Shown here one piece after another: positions 33,694 through 45,888 of a stretch of DNA of 64,000 bases (position 1 is the stretch's first letter; each line of letters starts with the position of its first letter). The notes below the pieces were generated by a model. That model was not told where the DNA came from. It made no database searches and worked only from the letters and a program-made list of their open reading frames with translations. A program made the translations under genes and the position numbers. Origin of the DNA: Parietichytrium sp. I65-24A (taxonomy: Eukaryota; Sar; Bigyra; Thraustochytrida; Thraustochytriidae); the NCBI GenBank assembly GCA_012862575.1, contig BLSF01000034.1, positions 379,712 to 443,711 on the forward strand, in the 5' to 3' direction.

Positions 33694-34583
33694 GTCCTTG
33701 ACCGCTTGACCGATTGATCGATTGATCGATTGATCGACTCGAGATGAGCCCCGCCCGGAAATCTCACCGCGGATTTAGGCGGTCCCCGAGGACTCCAACC
33801 ACGAATACAAGTACCTCGCCACTCTACCAGCGCACGCAACTTACGTCCGCACTGAAACGTGGATCGACAATGTGCGACGGAGAATGGGCATGTAAAGAGG
33901 TGAACGAGAGCGGGAGGTCTCGGTGCGAGAATCGGAGGGCGAAAGCGGCCGGCCGTAACGTCCGTAACATCCGCAACATCCGTAACGTCCGTAACGGCGA
34001 GCGGGCGCGGAGAGGATGGTGGATACGCGCCACGAGAGTTTGGGCGGCGGTAGGGTTGAGATAGGAGATACGCTAAGAGTTGGAGGCTTGCGATGGAGCT
34101 CAGTCATCATGAGCTCTCGATGTTGATGTTTGGTTGCCGACGATGGGTTCTAGTGCAGTGCTGTCGCTGTCGACGTTAAAAGAATACCGATCCCTTGCGC
34201 TGTTGGGTTTAGGGTTTATTTGACTGTTCAAGTAGAGAAATTGATGAAATTGAGGATGTGGAAACGTTGTCTGGATGGAAACGAGGGATGTCACTTGCAA
34301 ACGGCTTGAGCGTGGCCGAGGGGGCAAGGGGAGCGCAGATTGGTTCGTAGTCGATCACGTTCTGCAGAGTGTGGGTCTGAGCTGCCCGAGCTGGGATTGA
34401 TCGTTGCTGCGGACCTTCAAATCATCGAGTGTTGGAACTAGAACCGTCGTCAGCTTGTGGACAGAGCCGCCAGTGAGTCACGATGAATATAAGAAAGGGT
34501 TGGTGATTGGCGCCAGCCCCAAATCGGAAACGACGCTGGTGCTGTAGCGAAGGAAAGATTGGTCGGTAAAAGCTCGAAATGCG
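33694..34583. other. Intergenic region with 9-bp repeats
   Basis: 890 bp between RINT1 and the MFSD5-like gene. Contains GATTGATC repeats just upstream of RINT1 (about 33710-33735) and about five copies of a CGTAACRTC unit (33954-33996). No gene seen; it should hold the RINT1 promoter. Confidence 0.5.
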
Positions 34584-36104
34584 TCATTGATTCAGGAGCG
34601 GTTCTTCCTGTGCTAGTCGTGCAGAACTGGTGAGTTTGCTGCAAAGAAGCAAGTGCAGGGCGAGCGCCATGAAGAGCAGCGCAGAGCAAATAGAAAAGGT
34701 GGCTGCGACCGAAAAGTTTCCGAGAAGGACAACAAGGACGATTCCGTTCAGCGGAACCCGAAAGAGGTTGTACATTCCAACTCGATACTTTTCAGCAACG
34801 AGTCTGCTCTTCAGGCTGCCCATGCAGGGATAGTACAGACCAACGCACACTTCAAAGAATAGGAATCCGATGTATTGCAGGTGCTTCGCGTCCTTCAGCC
34901 CGAGCAAGCCAGTAAGCGGACCCACTCCAAGGGCAATGCAAGACACGAGGAGAACCCCGACCAGAATGCCGTGCGGGGACCATCCCATCCGCGATACAAT
35001 ATCGAATAGCTGCGAGCCGAGCATGCAGGCGAGCATGAAGGTTGCAAATATTTTACCATATGGCGGCGCCGGCTCTCCTGCGAGGGCAGGAGTCCACATG
35101 AACACAAAGGAGTACATCGCGGCCTCGAAGAAACTCTGGACCAAGCCAATGAGCAAAATGACTACATTTTCTCGGATCGCGCGAAACGCTTCGATGATAC
35201 TTGCGAAAAGGCTCTGGGAATCAGCACCTCCTCCAAAATTCTCTGTCCAAGTCGCGGAAATGAGAACGCATCCGCAAGAGAGGAACGCAATAGCCAAATC
35301 AAACGGGGCTGTGTACCCGCCCCAATACAACCCAGTGTTTCCAATCTCAGAAAACGCAAACGCTGAAGCTGCAACTTGGGCAATTAGACCGCAAACGATT
35401 GCCACGAAAGAATTTGCAAAGACTCCAAGCGCCAAGGTCTCTGCAAGTGCCGCGCTACCCATTCTTCCAGAGTTAAACTCGCACACTAGCCAGGATTCGA
35501 ACACAGACATCAGCAACGAAGTTGCTATGCCGCCCAGTATGCGGCCGAGGAGCAGAATGACCAGGTTTTCGGAGTGTTTAGTCAAGCAGGATACTATATA
35601 CAAGAGCGCGTACACCACCCCGAACTTCCTTCGACCGAATCGATCTGCCTGAGATCCAACAAAGGTCCCGGCTACCATGGACGACCCAAAACCTGCCACG
35701 AAAAGGAACGCAATGGTTTCGCGCTGAAAGCCGTACGCCTCGTAGAGCGCATATACATAAGGGCCTTGCAGCCAATCTCCGGCCATCATCGGGATATACA
35801 CAAGCAAGTATCTCAGCTGCAATGCGCCAACTTTCCCGTCAGCCTCAGTCTCAGCCTCAGCCTCATTCGCCCGGGTCCGGCGAAGCCGGCCAGGGAGACA
35901 CGAAGCGATGACGTCCTTCTGCGTCACAGTGGCCACCACCCCGGTGACTACCAAAGCGCACCAAAATGAGACTTGGTACAGCTGCGCTATTCCGGACTCC
36001 GCCATGGCGCCGCTCTCAGCCAGGGGCGCTGACAAATCTTCCTCTGCGGACATCTCTTCAAGACACCCTTCCACGACGCCAACGGCAACGTCACTTGCGG
36101 TCAT
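34584..36104 (-). CDS. MFSD5: Major facilitator superfamily transporter, MFSD5 (molybdate-anion) type
   Basis: 506 residues, single exon, ATG at 36104 (M-T-A-S-D-V-A). About 12 membrane helices are visible, with a first helix near residue 40 and a charged 30-residue loop after it. The segment D-W-L-Q-G-P-Y-V-Y-A-L-Y, then G-F-G-S-S-M-V-A-G-T, the MFS loop motif A-D-R-F-G-R-R-K, and R-I-L-G-G-I-A-T-S-L-L with F-E-S-W-L-V are hallmarks of the MFSD5/MOT2 molybdate transporter branch. By family knowledge it imports molybdate for molybdenum-cofactor enzymes; substrate here is inferred. The last helices (F-L-F-F-E-V-C-V-G-L-Y-Y-P) are also conserved in that branch. In-frame sequence above 36104 lacks an ATG. 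Confidence 0.85.
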   Translation of the reverse strand: MTASDVAVGVVEGCLEEMSAEEDLSAPLAESGAMAESGIAQLYQVSFWCALVVTGVVATVTQKDVIASCLPGRLRRTRANEAEAETEADGKVGALQLRYLLVYIPMMAGDWLQGPYVYALYEAYGFQRETIAFLFVAGFGSSMVAGTFVGSQADRFGRRKFGVVYALLYIVSCLTKHSENLVILLLGRILGGIATSLLMSVFESWLVCEFNSGRMGSAALAETLALGVFANSFVAIVCGLIAQVAASAFAFSEIGNTGLYWGGYTAPFDLAIAFLSCGCVLISATWTENFGGGADSQSLFASIIEAFRAIRENVVILLIGLVQSFFEAAMYSFVFMWTPALAGEPAPPYGKIFATFMLACMLGSQLFDIVSRMGWSPHGILVGVLLVSCIALGVGPLTGLLGLKDAKHLQYIGFLFFEVCVGLYYPCMGSLKSRLVAEKYRVGMYNLFRVPLNGIVLVVLLGNFSVAATFSICSALLFMALALHLLLCSKLTSSARLAQEEPLLNQ

Positions 36105-36392
36105 GTCACGCCAGCAGCGAGGACAGCCCAAGTCAAGATCGTTTCACAGTTCACATGGAGCACACACTGTGAAAAGTTTCTCTACGAAATGGCTATAACC
36201 TAATCTTGATCAAGACTAAAAACGTAAGTCACAGCTAGTTGCGAGAAGCGCTGGTGAGGGAAAAACAATACAAGAGCTCGGATGCGAGGGAATTGAAACG
36301 TAACGTAGAGGATCAAAAAAGGAGGTTTGTTTTTCAGGATATCGCAAGTTTGCAGGTACAACAAGTCTGAGAAAAACGAAGAGTAGAACAGC

Positions 36393-37595
36393 TCAACCGT
36401 GAACACCGATACCATCTCCCATCATCTTGTGCTGGCGCCAGCGGTTCTTGTTGAGCCAGTTGGTGGTTATGCCCATCTTGAGCCGCTGTGCCTTGTCCAT
36501 GTTTGCCTTTCGCGACTGCTCGCGAGCAAGTGATTTGGTCATCCATGTTGGGCGGCCGCCGTTGTACATTGGGCGAGCCAGCGCACTGGAGTTGGACGAG
36601 TAGTCCACTCCGGCGCGCTTGCACATGAGCATTAGTCGCTCCTTCTGGTTTGCCTGCACAGCCAAGCTTTTCTCGTCCGAGCGGAGCCTCTGTTTGTACT
36701 CGAGCACAAAATCTCTGTGGCCAATGACCTTGACTGATCCAGTGCTTGGATTGGTGATGCTGAGCTCACCAGAGTCCAGCAGCTCCACCTTGAGCTTCTC
36801 CTTGCGTTTGGAAGCGCCAGTCGCGCCGTCGGCAGTCTCGTCTTCATCATCGGATGCGAATCGCGCTTCGAGCTCGCTAAAGTCATAGAAATCTTCAAAC
36901 TCCTCGTAGTCCTCCTCGTACTCCCATGATATTTTACAGTGAGACTTATCTCCCATGTGCATAATGTTCGCGCGAGCGCTCTTGAATGGTCTGTCGCAGA
37001 ACAAGCAAACCTTGCCTGCAAGCGCCTTCTTGTTGCAATACTTGAAAAACCCTTCCAGATCCGTGCAAAACTCGATGTCCGGAACGGAAAACCCGAAGAA
37101 CTTTTTCATGTACAGCAAGTTGTCTTCGAACGACTCGGACACGTGCCCGTCCATAAAGCACACCTTGAAGTCCACTGGCTTCTTCATCTCCACCTCGTCC
37201 ACCTCAAACGGGTTCACCAGCTCAGCCTCCTCGGAATCGTCCTCGGTCTCCATCTTTCCGCTTCCGGCGTTCATGCTCGCACTCGCATTCGCATTGACAT
37301 TGGCATTCGCATCTGTCTGCGGTGGCACCGGCATTTCTGCAGAGCTAGACTCTGGCAAATCCTCCACTCGCTTGGACTTTTTAATGTGCGACTTTCCTTT
37401 CACCTGCGCCGACTTGGCATTCTCGCGTTCGGCCTGTATCTGCTGCAGCTTTTCGAACATGGCGAGCGGCACGGGCGGCAGCTTGGCCACTTTGCGCTTC
37501 AAATTGTACTTGTGCCACTCCGACTTGTAGTGTTCGTGCAGTTCATCGCGACTATTGAACTCCACTCCCGGCGCCGTCCAGCACTTGAGCGACAT
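36393..37595 (-). CDS. REI1: 60S subunit biogenesis factor REI1/ZNF622
   Basis: 400 residues, single exon, ATG at 37595. REI1/ZNF622 is a cytoplasmic factor that helps recycle Arx1 and tests the nascent 60S exit tunnel. Landmarks: N-terminal H-Y-K-S-E-W-H-K-Y-N-L-K-R-K (about 24-37); a low-complexity Asn/Ala linker (about 90-115); the central block ending F-S-V-P-D-I-E; C-L-F-C-D-R-P-F ... H-M-G-D-K-S-H-C-K; the acidic F-E-D-F-Y-D-F-S; and the basic C-terminus with G-H-R-D-F and a conserved W-L-N-K-N-R end. Two of the three zinc fingers have lost metal ligands: finger 1 reads C-W-T-A-P instead of C-x2-C, and finger 2 reads C-F-M-D with both His replaced. Only the third keeps all four. Confidence 0.9.
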   Translation of the reverse strand: MSLKCWTAPGVEFNSRDELHEHYKSEWHKYNLKRKVAKLPPVPLAMFEKLQQIQAERENAKSAQVKGKSHIKKSKRVEDLPESSSAEMPVPPQTDANANVNANASASMNAGSGKMETEDDSEEAELVNPFEVDEVEMKKPVDFKVCFMDGHVSESFEDNLLYMKKFFGFSVPDIEFCTDLEGFFKYCNKKALAGKVCLFCDRPFKSARANIMHMGDKSHCKISWEYEEDYEEFEDFYDFSELEARFASDDEDETADGATGASKRKEKLKVELLDSGELSITNPSTGSVKVIGHRDFVLEYKQRLRSDEKSLAVQANQKERLMLMCKRAGVDYSSNSSALARPMYNGGRPTWMTKSLAREQSRKANMDKAQRLKMGITTNWLNKNRWRQHKMMGDGIGVHG

Positions 37596-39283
37596 TCTGT
37601 CCACAGATCTTCCTTCCTTTCTGCCTCTCTGCCTTTGTTCCGTTGTTCCGTTGTTCCTTTGTTCTCCGAAAGACTTTGCTCCTGCTCGCGAAATGTATAG
37701 CCAATTCCTTTCTCCTGCTCGCGAAATGTATAGCCGATTCCTTTTCTCCCTCTCTCTAAACTCTTCTCTTTTTCACTGTATGTATGTGCGTGTGTTGCGT
37801 GTGTTGTGTGTGTGTTGCGTGACAGGGCGCGCGAGTGGGAATCGCGGAATTTGGCGAGTCACAGCGCGTACACCTTGTTAGTTGTGGGACTGTCGCTTTC
37901 TCGCTTTCTCCTCACAGCACCCAACCAACCAAAATGGACTCTTAGCGTTGCTACGCGGGAGGCTACTGGAACCGGCTCGGAAATATTCTGCAAGACAGGG
38001 CTAGGCGAGGCTAAGGGATGGTTAGGGGAGTGGGGTAGGAGGTAGGAGGCGGTAGTAGCCGTGCGGGGGAGTGCGGAAAGAGAGGGAAAGAACCCGATTT
38101 GGAGAGATGGGAAAAGTTTGGGTTCTTTTTCTTTTTTTTAAAGAGCTGCGTGTGAGTGTTGGTTCCGAATGTAGGGATTGTGTGCTGATCGGGCGCCCGC
38201 GCTCTTTGAATACTTGATCCGCGCCCGAGGACGCAGCAAGCGCGCTTGTCCTTCCACTCACCAGGCTTTTACTACGGTTTATGCTGGTAAACGGTACCCC
38301 TCAGGGAGTCTGGAGAACCGACCGTTCGCGAATGATCCTTGAGTTCCCAATTGCTCGCGAACTGTTCGCCTCATTCCGTCCACACCTTTTGTTTTTTCGT
38401 TTTTCCCACTGAGAGAAAGGATACGGACTGCAAAACTTGAGAGTGAGTGAGCAAGTTTTTCTTTCGTTGAAGAGTTAGTTTGATCTTGATCAAAAGATAA
38501 AGTGAAATAAAATGTAAAGAATCGAAAGAACGTTTCCAACATTCCATTCAATGAAATTCGTGGAAGAAGGTCCGTGCAATGCAAATCTATGCAACGTGAG
38601 ATTCACGTGTCACAATCGAAACTTGAACAACAGAAAAGAAACAGCTTCCTCTAACGAACAGTACAAGCAGCGTCAGTCCGCCTCCAGCAACTCGAGCAGA
38701 ATAATTGATTAAAGTTACAGTCAATTTCGTCCACCTTTCACTGTAGTTCACATCACAATTCATGTCTTTTCTGAAAAAAGAGACCGTCAAGGTAAGCATT
38801 AGACTCGGTCGACCCGACTTTTCATCAGTTGTCAATCAATCAAGCAATCAATCAACAATCTTGATCAATCTCAATCAACAAAGAAACCATCGAAGAAACG
38901 AGCAAGGAAGGATAAAAGCGCAATAGGACTGAGTGAGTAAGTTGAGTGAGTGAGTGAGTGAGTGAGTGAGTGGAAAGACTTGCTTGAAGTACAAGTGACA
39001 GTCCCCCACCCACTGATCCACCCACACAGTCTCTTTCAGTCCCTCAGTCCGTCAAGGCGCTGAGGAGCGCGGGAAGCAGTTGGGTCAAAGTCGATTTCCA
39101 TCGACCGCTCAGAGTTCAGAGTTCGGGAGGACCGTCGATAGTACGCGCTTTGGCACTTGGTTTCGGTGTGGTTGGTCTAGTTGGGAAAGTCGGGAGCTGG
39201 AGATATCATATCACTTTGCTCGCAACTTTGGTTGGGTCTGAGTGCGTGAGTGCGTGAGTGCTTGAGTGCGCGAGGTGGGCAAT
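37596..39283. promoter_or_regulatory. Divergent intergenic region (REI1 / VWA8)
   Basis: 1.7 kb between two divergent start codons. Contains a duplicated CTGCTCGCGAAATGTATAGC element (about 37681-37735), a TGTGTTGCGTG tract, a GAGT tetranucleotide array (38944-38973), ATCAATC repeats (about 38828-38865) and a GAGTGCGT repeat just before the VWA8 start. No gene seen. Confidence 0.5.
38944..38973. repeat. (GAGT)n microsatellite
   Basis: About seven tandem GAGT units, 310 bp upstream of the VWA8 start codon. Confidence 0.85.
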
Positions 39284-42200
39284 ATGGAGCAGAACAGGAG
39301 GTTGGACAAGATCCTGAGGCATCTGGAAAGGCGGTCCAAGGAATGGAGCCAGAAGCTGACGCTGGAGAGGCAGGTGACCGCCGCTGGCAAACCCACTGTG
39401 CGAATCGGTGATGTGGCCATAGAGATTGAGCCGCCTGCGCCAGGGTGCGAGACGCTGATTCCAGTGGGATACCTCGATCCGGACGGAGAGCCGCAAGATG
39501 TGCTCCGCATTCTGAGGTTCCTTATGCAGAAAGATAGCCTCGGGCAAGACGCCTATTTGATCGGCCCTCCAGGCCCACTGAGACGCGAGATCATCTTCAA
39601 ATACTGCGAACTTGTACAGCGGCCCGTTGAATACGTACCACTGTCTCAGGACACCACAGAGTCGGACCTCAAACAACGCAGAGAAATCTCGCATGGGACT
39701 GCAGAGTACATCGATTGTGCGGCAGTTCGCGCCGCGGTGATGGGCTCGGTCCTCGTTCTCGATGGTATCGAGAAGGCGGAGAGAAATGTCATGCCCCTTC
39801 TCAACAATCTTCTGGAGAACAGAGAGATGGCGCTGGAGGACGGACGCTTTTTGGTCAACCCGAAACGCTTTGATGCCCTACTCCAGGAACACTCGCCTGA
39901 AGAAATTGCGAGCTGGAAACTAGTCCGCACTTCTCACCGCTTCAGAGTCGTGGCGCTCGGCCTTCCAGTACCAAGGTACCCAGGGTCGGCCCTTGATCCA
40001 CCTTTTCGATCTCGTTTCCAGGCGAGAGACGTCCCCTCTCTGCAGCCAACCGAGCAGCTGGATGTCATCCAAGGCAGCGTCGGGGAAGCAACGGACCCGC
40101 TGTGCCCACGCCTCTTGGTGCAGACCGCAGCCGTCCTTCACGACCTCCGGCATACAGAAGGGGCCAGCGCAATGTCTGCCATTCCAGAGTTCGCACAGGG
40201 ATACCAGTACACCGCCTCCAAACTGTTTGAGCAGTTTCCTCTTATACACCCTCGCGCCATCGGCGATTTTGTATATCCATTCCCACAGCTCTTGATAGGC
40301 TCTGGCGATGATCGGCGGGCAGTTGTGGACAAAGTCTTGGCACGGTTTTCTCTGCTCAGAGTCGACGTCTTTGATCCTAACGCCAAGAAGGACAACTCCA
40401 CCATGGTTGTGTTTAAAGACGGCGCCGAACCTCTGAAGGAATCGCAAAGCGAGCTATCTGGCTCTCCTCTTTGCAACTATGTCGTGGACTTCGTCGAGAC
40501 ACCTCCAAACGTTCTGCAGGCGACTGTGCGCTTCCGCCTCGAAGCGCTCAACGCCTACTCGTATGAGTACCTCAAAGGCGTGTCACAGCAGCAAACCGTG
40601 ATCACAGTACCAGCTGGAGAATTCGGCTCCGTCTCCAATGTACCTGGCTTTGTGGAGACGATGACAAATATGGAGCACTTCTCCAAGATGGTTCAAGCTC
40701 ACTCTGTGGGAGACTTCCTCCTAATTGGGGAAAAGGGCGGCGGCAAATCAGCACTCGTCAACTACTTTGCCAAGCGGCTCGGGTATCGTGTTGAACACAT
40801 CCCCCTCTACAAGGACATCACCGCTCGCAATCTGCTTCAGCGCCGCATTACGCATCCAAACGGAGACACGGACTGGGAAAACTCAAGCTTGGTCGTCGCG
40901 GCTCTCACTGGGCGGCTTGCGGTACTCGACGGTGTTGAGCAGATGATTCCGGGAACTTTGGCCTCGTTGCAACTCCTCGTGTCCCAGAGGGAAGCGCGTT
41001 TGCCTGACGGAAGCCGACTTGTCTCCGAGGAGCGCTTTGAGCAAATTCGGAGGAGGAATAAGATGTCGCGTGAGGACATGCTCCGCATCGGGGTGCTTCC
41101 TATCCACCCTGCATTCCGCGTCATTGCGCTGGCAAGGCCAGTTGGTGTGAAAGGCGGAGGCTCTCCTACCGGCACATGGCGCGATTGGCTGGGAGCTGAG
41201 GTGCAGAGCATGTTCACTTTTGTCCATATCGGAGCCCTGCGCGTGGAGGAGCAAAAGTTTATTTTGAGAACACTTGCTCCTCGGGTTCATGTTTTGCAGC
41301 TGGAGCGTCTTATGAAATTTGCTGGCGTCTTAAGAGAGGAGGTGGAGAAGGACGAGATGCTCTCGACTTTGTTGACGGCCGTCTCGCTGCGGTCTATGAT
41401 TCGTATCTGCCGCCGCATCTCTGTGCAAATCGGAAATCATGTCGAAGAGGAAAATCCAAGCATGATTCCTCTCCACGAAGCTATCATGCGAGCAGCACTT
41501 TCCCGCTTTTTGCCTCCGATTGTGCTAGAGACCCTCTTGCATTTGCTCAAAGCCTGCGAGATCAACGGCCCTCCAGGAGGCGTCACGGTTGCTCCTGATG
41601 ACCTCAACATCAAGGTTCACGAAGGATCATCCGCCGACGCATTCAAGCGGAATCCGAGTGCAATCGGCGTCGTGCAAATCGGCTCACTCCTGGTGGACGT
41701 CATGCCCCCAAAAGACGTTTTGCTCATACCAGACATTCTCTTTTACGACAACCCTCGTCAAGCGCTCTCCATGCAGGAGATGATGAAGGACTGGATGAGC
41801 GGGCAGCACCTGCTCCTAATCGGAAATCAAGGAGTCGGTAAAAACAAGCTTGCTGATCGCATGCTTCAGCTCCTCAAGCTCCCCCGAGAGTACATCCAGT
41901 TGCATCGTGACACTACGGTACAAAATCTCACAAGCAACCCAACCATCGTGAACGGAGTTCTCAAGTATGAGGACTCGCCACTCGTGCGCGCCGCCCGTGA
42001 AGGCAGGGTTCTCGTCGTTGACGAGGCTGACAAAGCGCCAACCCACGTAACTGCGATTTTGAAGGCTCTCGTGGAGGATAGGTCCATGCTTTTGAGTGAT
42101 GGTCGCCGCATCATGGATCCAGCTGATGTGGTCGTGTCAAACTCACCCGATGGTGCTCTTGGGCCGGAAGTCATTCCTTTGCATCCAGAGTTTCGTCTTA

Positions 42201-45200
42201 TTGCCTTGGCAAATCGCCCAGGCTTTCCCTTCCATGGCAACAATTTCTACGCAGAGGTTGGGGACTCGTTCGCAGCATTTGCAATCGACAATCCTGACAC
42301 CAACTCTGAGATGTATCTTTTGAAACAGTATGGCCCAGACGTTCCCGAGGATACCTTGCGCAAATTGATCGCCGCATTCGACGAGCTGCGTGCAATGTCA
42401 GATGACGGGCAGCTGTCTTATCCGTACTCCACCCGTGAGTTGACTGCAATTGTCAAGCACATGCAACGCTTTCCAGATGACGGCGTTGATCGAATCTTGC
42501 GGAATGTGTTTGACTTTGACAACTACAGTCACGAGGAGAAGCAACTCCTAATGGATGTCTTTGCACGCAACGGCGTGCCCTTCGCGATCGGCGCTTCGTC
42601 TTTCCATGTCAACACCGGCAAAAATCACGTTCTTCCTCCTCCAAAGCTCATTGAAGAGTGGTCTCTGGCCACTCGAGCTTCCAGTGGAGGTCTGCGCTCT
42701 GCAGATATCGATGCGACGCGGTTTAAGTCGGCCCAAGCTATGCTTACGGACCTGCTCCGAATGAACCAGAGCTCCAAGCAGCACATGTGGCCTTTGAAGC
42801 CAGCGCACATGCAAGCTACGCTTCAAAAAAAGGAGAGGGCGTCCACGGTGTTCACTGAAGAACTTTACAAGTTTAACCTGCCCCAAGGTTTGGTTTTGGG
42901 AGTCACCGCTCTCGACAACGGCGCCCTGGCGGCAGCCGTGCGTAGTCACAGCTTTATGCTCTTCCAAGTTGACCCCGCCCACTCTCAGTGCAAGGTTCAT
43001 GATCTCCACGCCGCCGTCCCGTCTGATGGCACGTACAGAGTGGCACCGAACAGCGCCAATGTGTATCGAATGTCCAACTCCGCCAAGATCTTCTCGAATG
43101 CGCACAATGGTGCTTCATTCCAGGTCATGGTACAAAACCCAAGCACCGGAAACATGCTCGCTTTGGACCTTGAGAACGAAGTCTTCGCATTTCTCGAGCT
43201 TCCACCATCGTGTAATCGCCAGGGGCCCAAGATTCAGCTTGTTCAATGCCCAAGTCCGCATTCGGATAGGTTTCTCGTGTACCAAAGAGGACTGAAATTT
43301 GTGACTGTGCTGGATTACAAGACCAACCGCGTGTACTCTACTACGGTATTTTCTCAGGATCCACCTCGGTACCAGCTTCCTGTGGCTGTTGAGCGAGTGG
43401 ATGCTTTGAGTGGCAACTCTTGGCTTCTGACTGCGGTGGGAAATGCCTCATCGAGGGCTGATACCTACAATCTTGTTCTCGACGAGGCGTCGGGCGAATT
43501 TTCTTTGGAGCGTCTGGAGCGAAAGGAGCCCAGCCTTCAGCAGGTGCAAAATACAACCATGCCAACTTTTGCCTCGAGCTCACCGCTTTCCAAGGCCCCC
43601 GGTGCGTTGCAATCCGCCGGCCACTCTGTCAGGATGGTGCAGCTAAAGAGCGACGACTCGCGGCCTGGGGACCGCATCCCGGCGATCGCGGTCGATCTCC
43701 CCAGCGCTTTTGACAATGGCTCAAGGAGTCATATCTACCAGATCGACGAGACATTGACTGTCGGTGACAGTGGCATAGAAGCAGAGGAAGACAAGACCAA
43801 GAGGAAAGATGCCCCCAAGTCGGCTCGCGTGCATGCTTTGCAGCTGACCCGGTCGAATCTGATGGCAGTGCTTCGTGAAGCCCCGGAGAGAATGTCTGTG
43901 GAGCTGGATTTGTTCGACATCAATCGTGCCAATCGACGCACAATTTCCGTCAGTCTCGAGGATAATGTTTTGGAAAACGCCGATCACGACCTGAACATTC
44001 GGACTGATGCTAAAACCAGCCAGTTTGGAACTCCAGTCCGACACTCTCCGAATCTGGCTGCCTTGAAGAATGTTCTGAGCCCATCTCAGCTCAACATGTT
44101 TGCCATGCGACGAACCACGATTGCCGAAGCTTCCCAGCGCCTCTTTGTGGTGGAGGTCTCGGACGAAGCCATCTGCACTGTGGACTGCCTCGGTGTTGTC
44201 AGGGTCTGGTTGGTGGACGACCTGGCGATTCGCCGTGCCTTTTCAGACTGGCGCAAACTTGTCGGGCGCGCAGAGGATGCACCTCTCCAAATCTCGTAAG
44301 TTTGTTTGCCAGAGTAAATGTATTCTGTCGCAAGTGTAACCAGAAAACTCACCTTTGCATACTCATTTTACTATGTCTTGTGTCGTCTTTCGTTTTCTTG
44401 AATCCTTTGATAGGTATCAAAAAGGTGAAGATGATGAAGAAGGGTACGTTCTCTAACCTTTCCGGCCTTTGTGCAGACAAATCTAACGCCCAAGTGTTCG
44501 CCTTTTTTTGTTACTGCCTTTACAAAACTAATCAGGAGCGGCACCAAAGGATCCGGTAAAGGATCTGGCGGGGAAAGTGGGGATGGCGACGGCGACGGCA
44601 ATGGGTAAGTTTCTCGGTTTTGCTGTCTTGATAAGCGTGGAGTGTGATGCTGACGCTACTTGTGGACAATGGCGAAAAAGTGACGGCGATGGAGACGGAG
44701 ACGGAAACGGCTCCGGAGAAGGGTCTGGGGAAGGCTCGGGAAGCGGGCAACTGAGTGGAGGTGGCGGCGGTGGAAACTCGGGAAAAGCTAAAGGCTTGTC
44801 AATTGACCAGCTCAAAGATTTGCCTGACCCTAGCGAAGTCGAGTTCCAGGAGATTGAGAACCCTGCTGCCGAGCGTCGACGAACACCCGAAGAGGGGGAA
44901 CCGGATATTTCAGAGGAAGCGAAGCAGGCCGCAAGTCAATTCAAGCGCGACGAGTGGCTCAAAGTACTTGAAAAGCTAGAAATGACTGAGCACGACGCCG
45001 AAAAGTACGAAAAATACAAGGAGGGTGTGAAGACCGAGATTCGCGAACTGCGGGTCACTTTGGAGGGTCTTGAGGCCAATCAGACCGAGCGTATCTGGCT
45101 CAAGAACCAGACCACTGGGGATATTGATGACATGCGCTTAGTCGATGGTTTGACTGGCGAGCGCTCGATTTACAAGAGGAGGGCCGACCAGCTGCCGGAT

Positions 45201-45888
45201 TCTGCCTCTTACCAGCCGATGCCGAAGAAGTTGCAGTGAGTTTGTATCTATTTGCCTTTTCTCAGAACCCGAAGACGTTGACTAACCGCAAAATTTTGCA
45301 AACAGCTTTGTGTTTGACCTCTCCATGAGTATGGGTCGGTACTCTGCGGACGGGCGTCTGCAGCGCTCGCTAGAAGCTGCGGTCATGATTATGGAAGCTG
45401 CCAAAGGCTTCGAGCAAAAGTTTGATCTCAAGTTCACTGGACATTCCGGCGACAGCGATAATGTTGACTTGGGGGTGGTTTGGGGTCATCCGCCAAAGAA
45501 CGACAAAGACAGGCTCGATGTGATTCGACGCATGAATGCGCATGTTCAGGCGTGCGACTCTGGCGATACGACCCTGCAAGCTATTCGCAAAGCCTTGGAC
45601 GGAATGGCACGTGACGGACGCGATGCCGACGGAAGATATGTGTTCGCGATTTCCGACGCAAACTTGGACCAATACTCGATCGGTCCTGAGCACTTTGAAA
45701 AACTTGTCGCAACCGCTATGAAGTCCAACACGCACCTTTTCGTGCTTTTCATCGCTTCTATGGGTGACCAGGCTCAGGTCTTTGAGGAGAGATTGCCTGG
45801 AAAGGTCTTTTCGTGCTTTTCGAGGGCAGATATCCCCAAAACTTTGAAAAAGATGTTCTTGGCAGCTGCTTCTGCCTCCAAATTCTAG
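39284..45888 (+). CDS. VWA8: von Willebrand factor A domain-containing protein 8 (5 exons)
   Basis: Exons 39284-44295, 44414-44443, 44536-44604, 44681-45235 and 45306-45888 join in phase to 2,082 residues (human VWA8 about 1,900). VWA8 is a mitochondrial AAA+ ATPase of the dynein-related type with a C-terminal VWA domain. Three AAA modules: G-P-P-G-P-L at residue 94; G-E-K-G-G-G-K-S at 482; and G-N-Q-G-V-G-K-N at 847 followed by V-V-D-E-A-D-K-A-P (Walker B). The third Walker A has Asn instead of Ser/Thr, as I recall for the family. A beta-rich region (about 1180-1600) and an Asp/Gly/Ser-rich linker follow. The VWA domain starts in exon 5 with F-D-L-S-M-S, the metal-binding D-x-S-x-S motif. 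Exons 2 and 3 are only 30 and 69 nt. The N-terminus is not an obvious presequence. Confidence 0.92.
44414..44604 (+). other. VWA8 microexons encoding the acidic/glycine linker
   Basis: Two very short exons, 30 nt (44414-44443) and 69 nt (44536-44604), both entered and left in phase 2. They encode an acidic Glu/Asp stretch and then a Gly/Ser/Asp-rich linker that continues into the next exon. Donors are GTACGT and GTAAGT. Confidence 0.75.
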
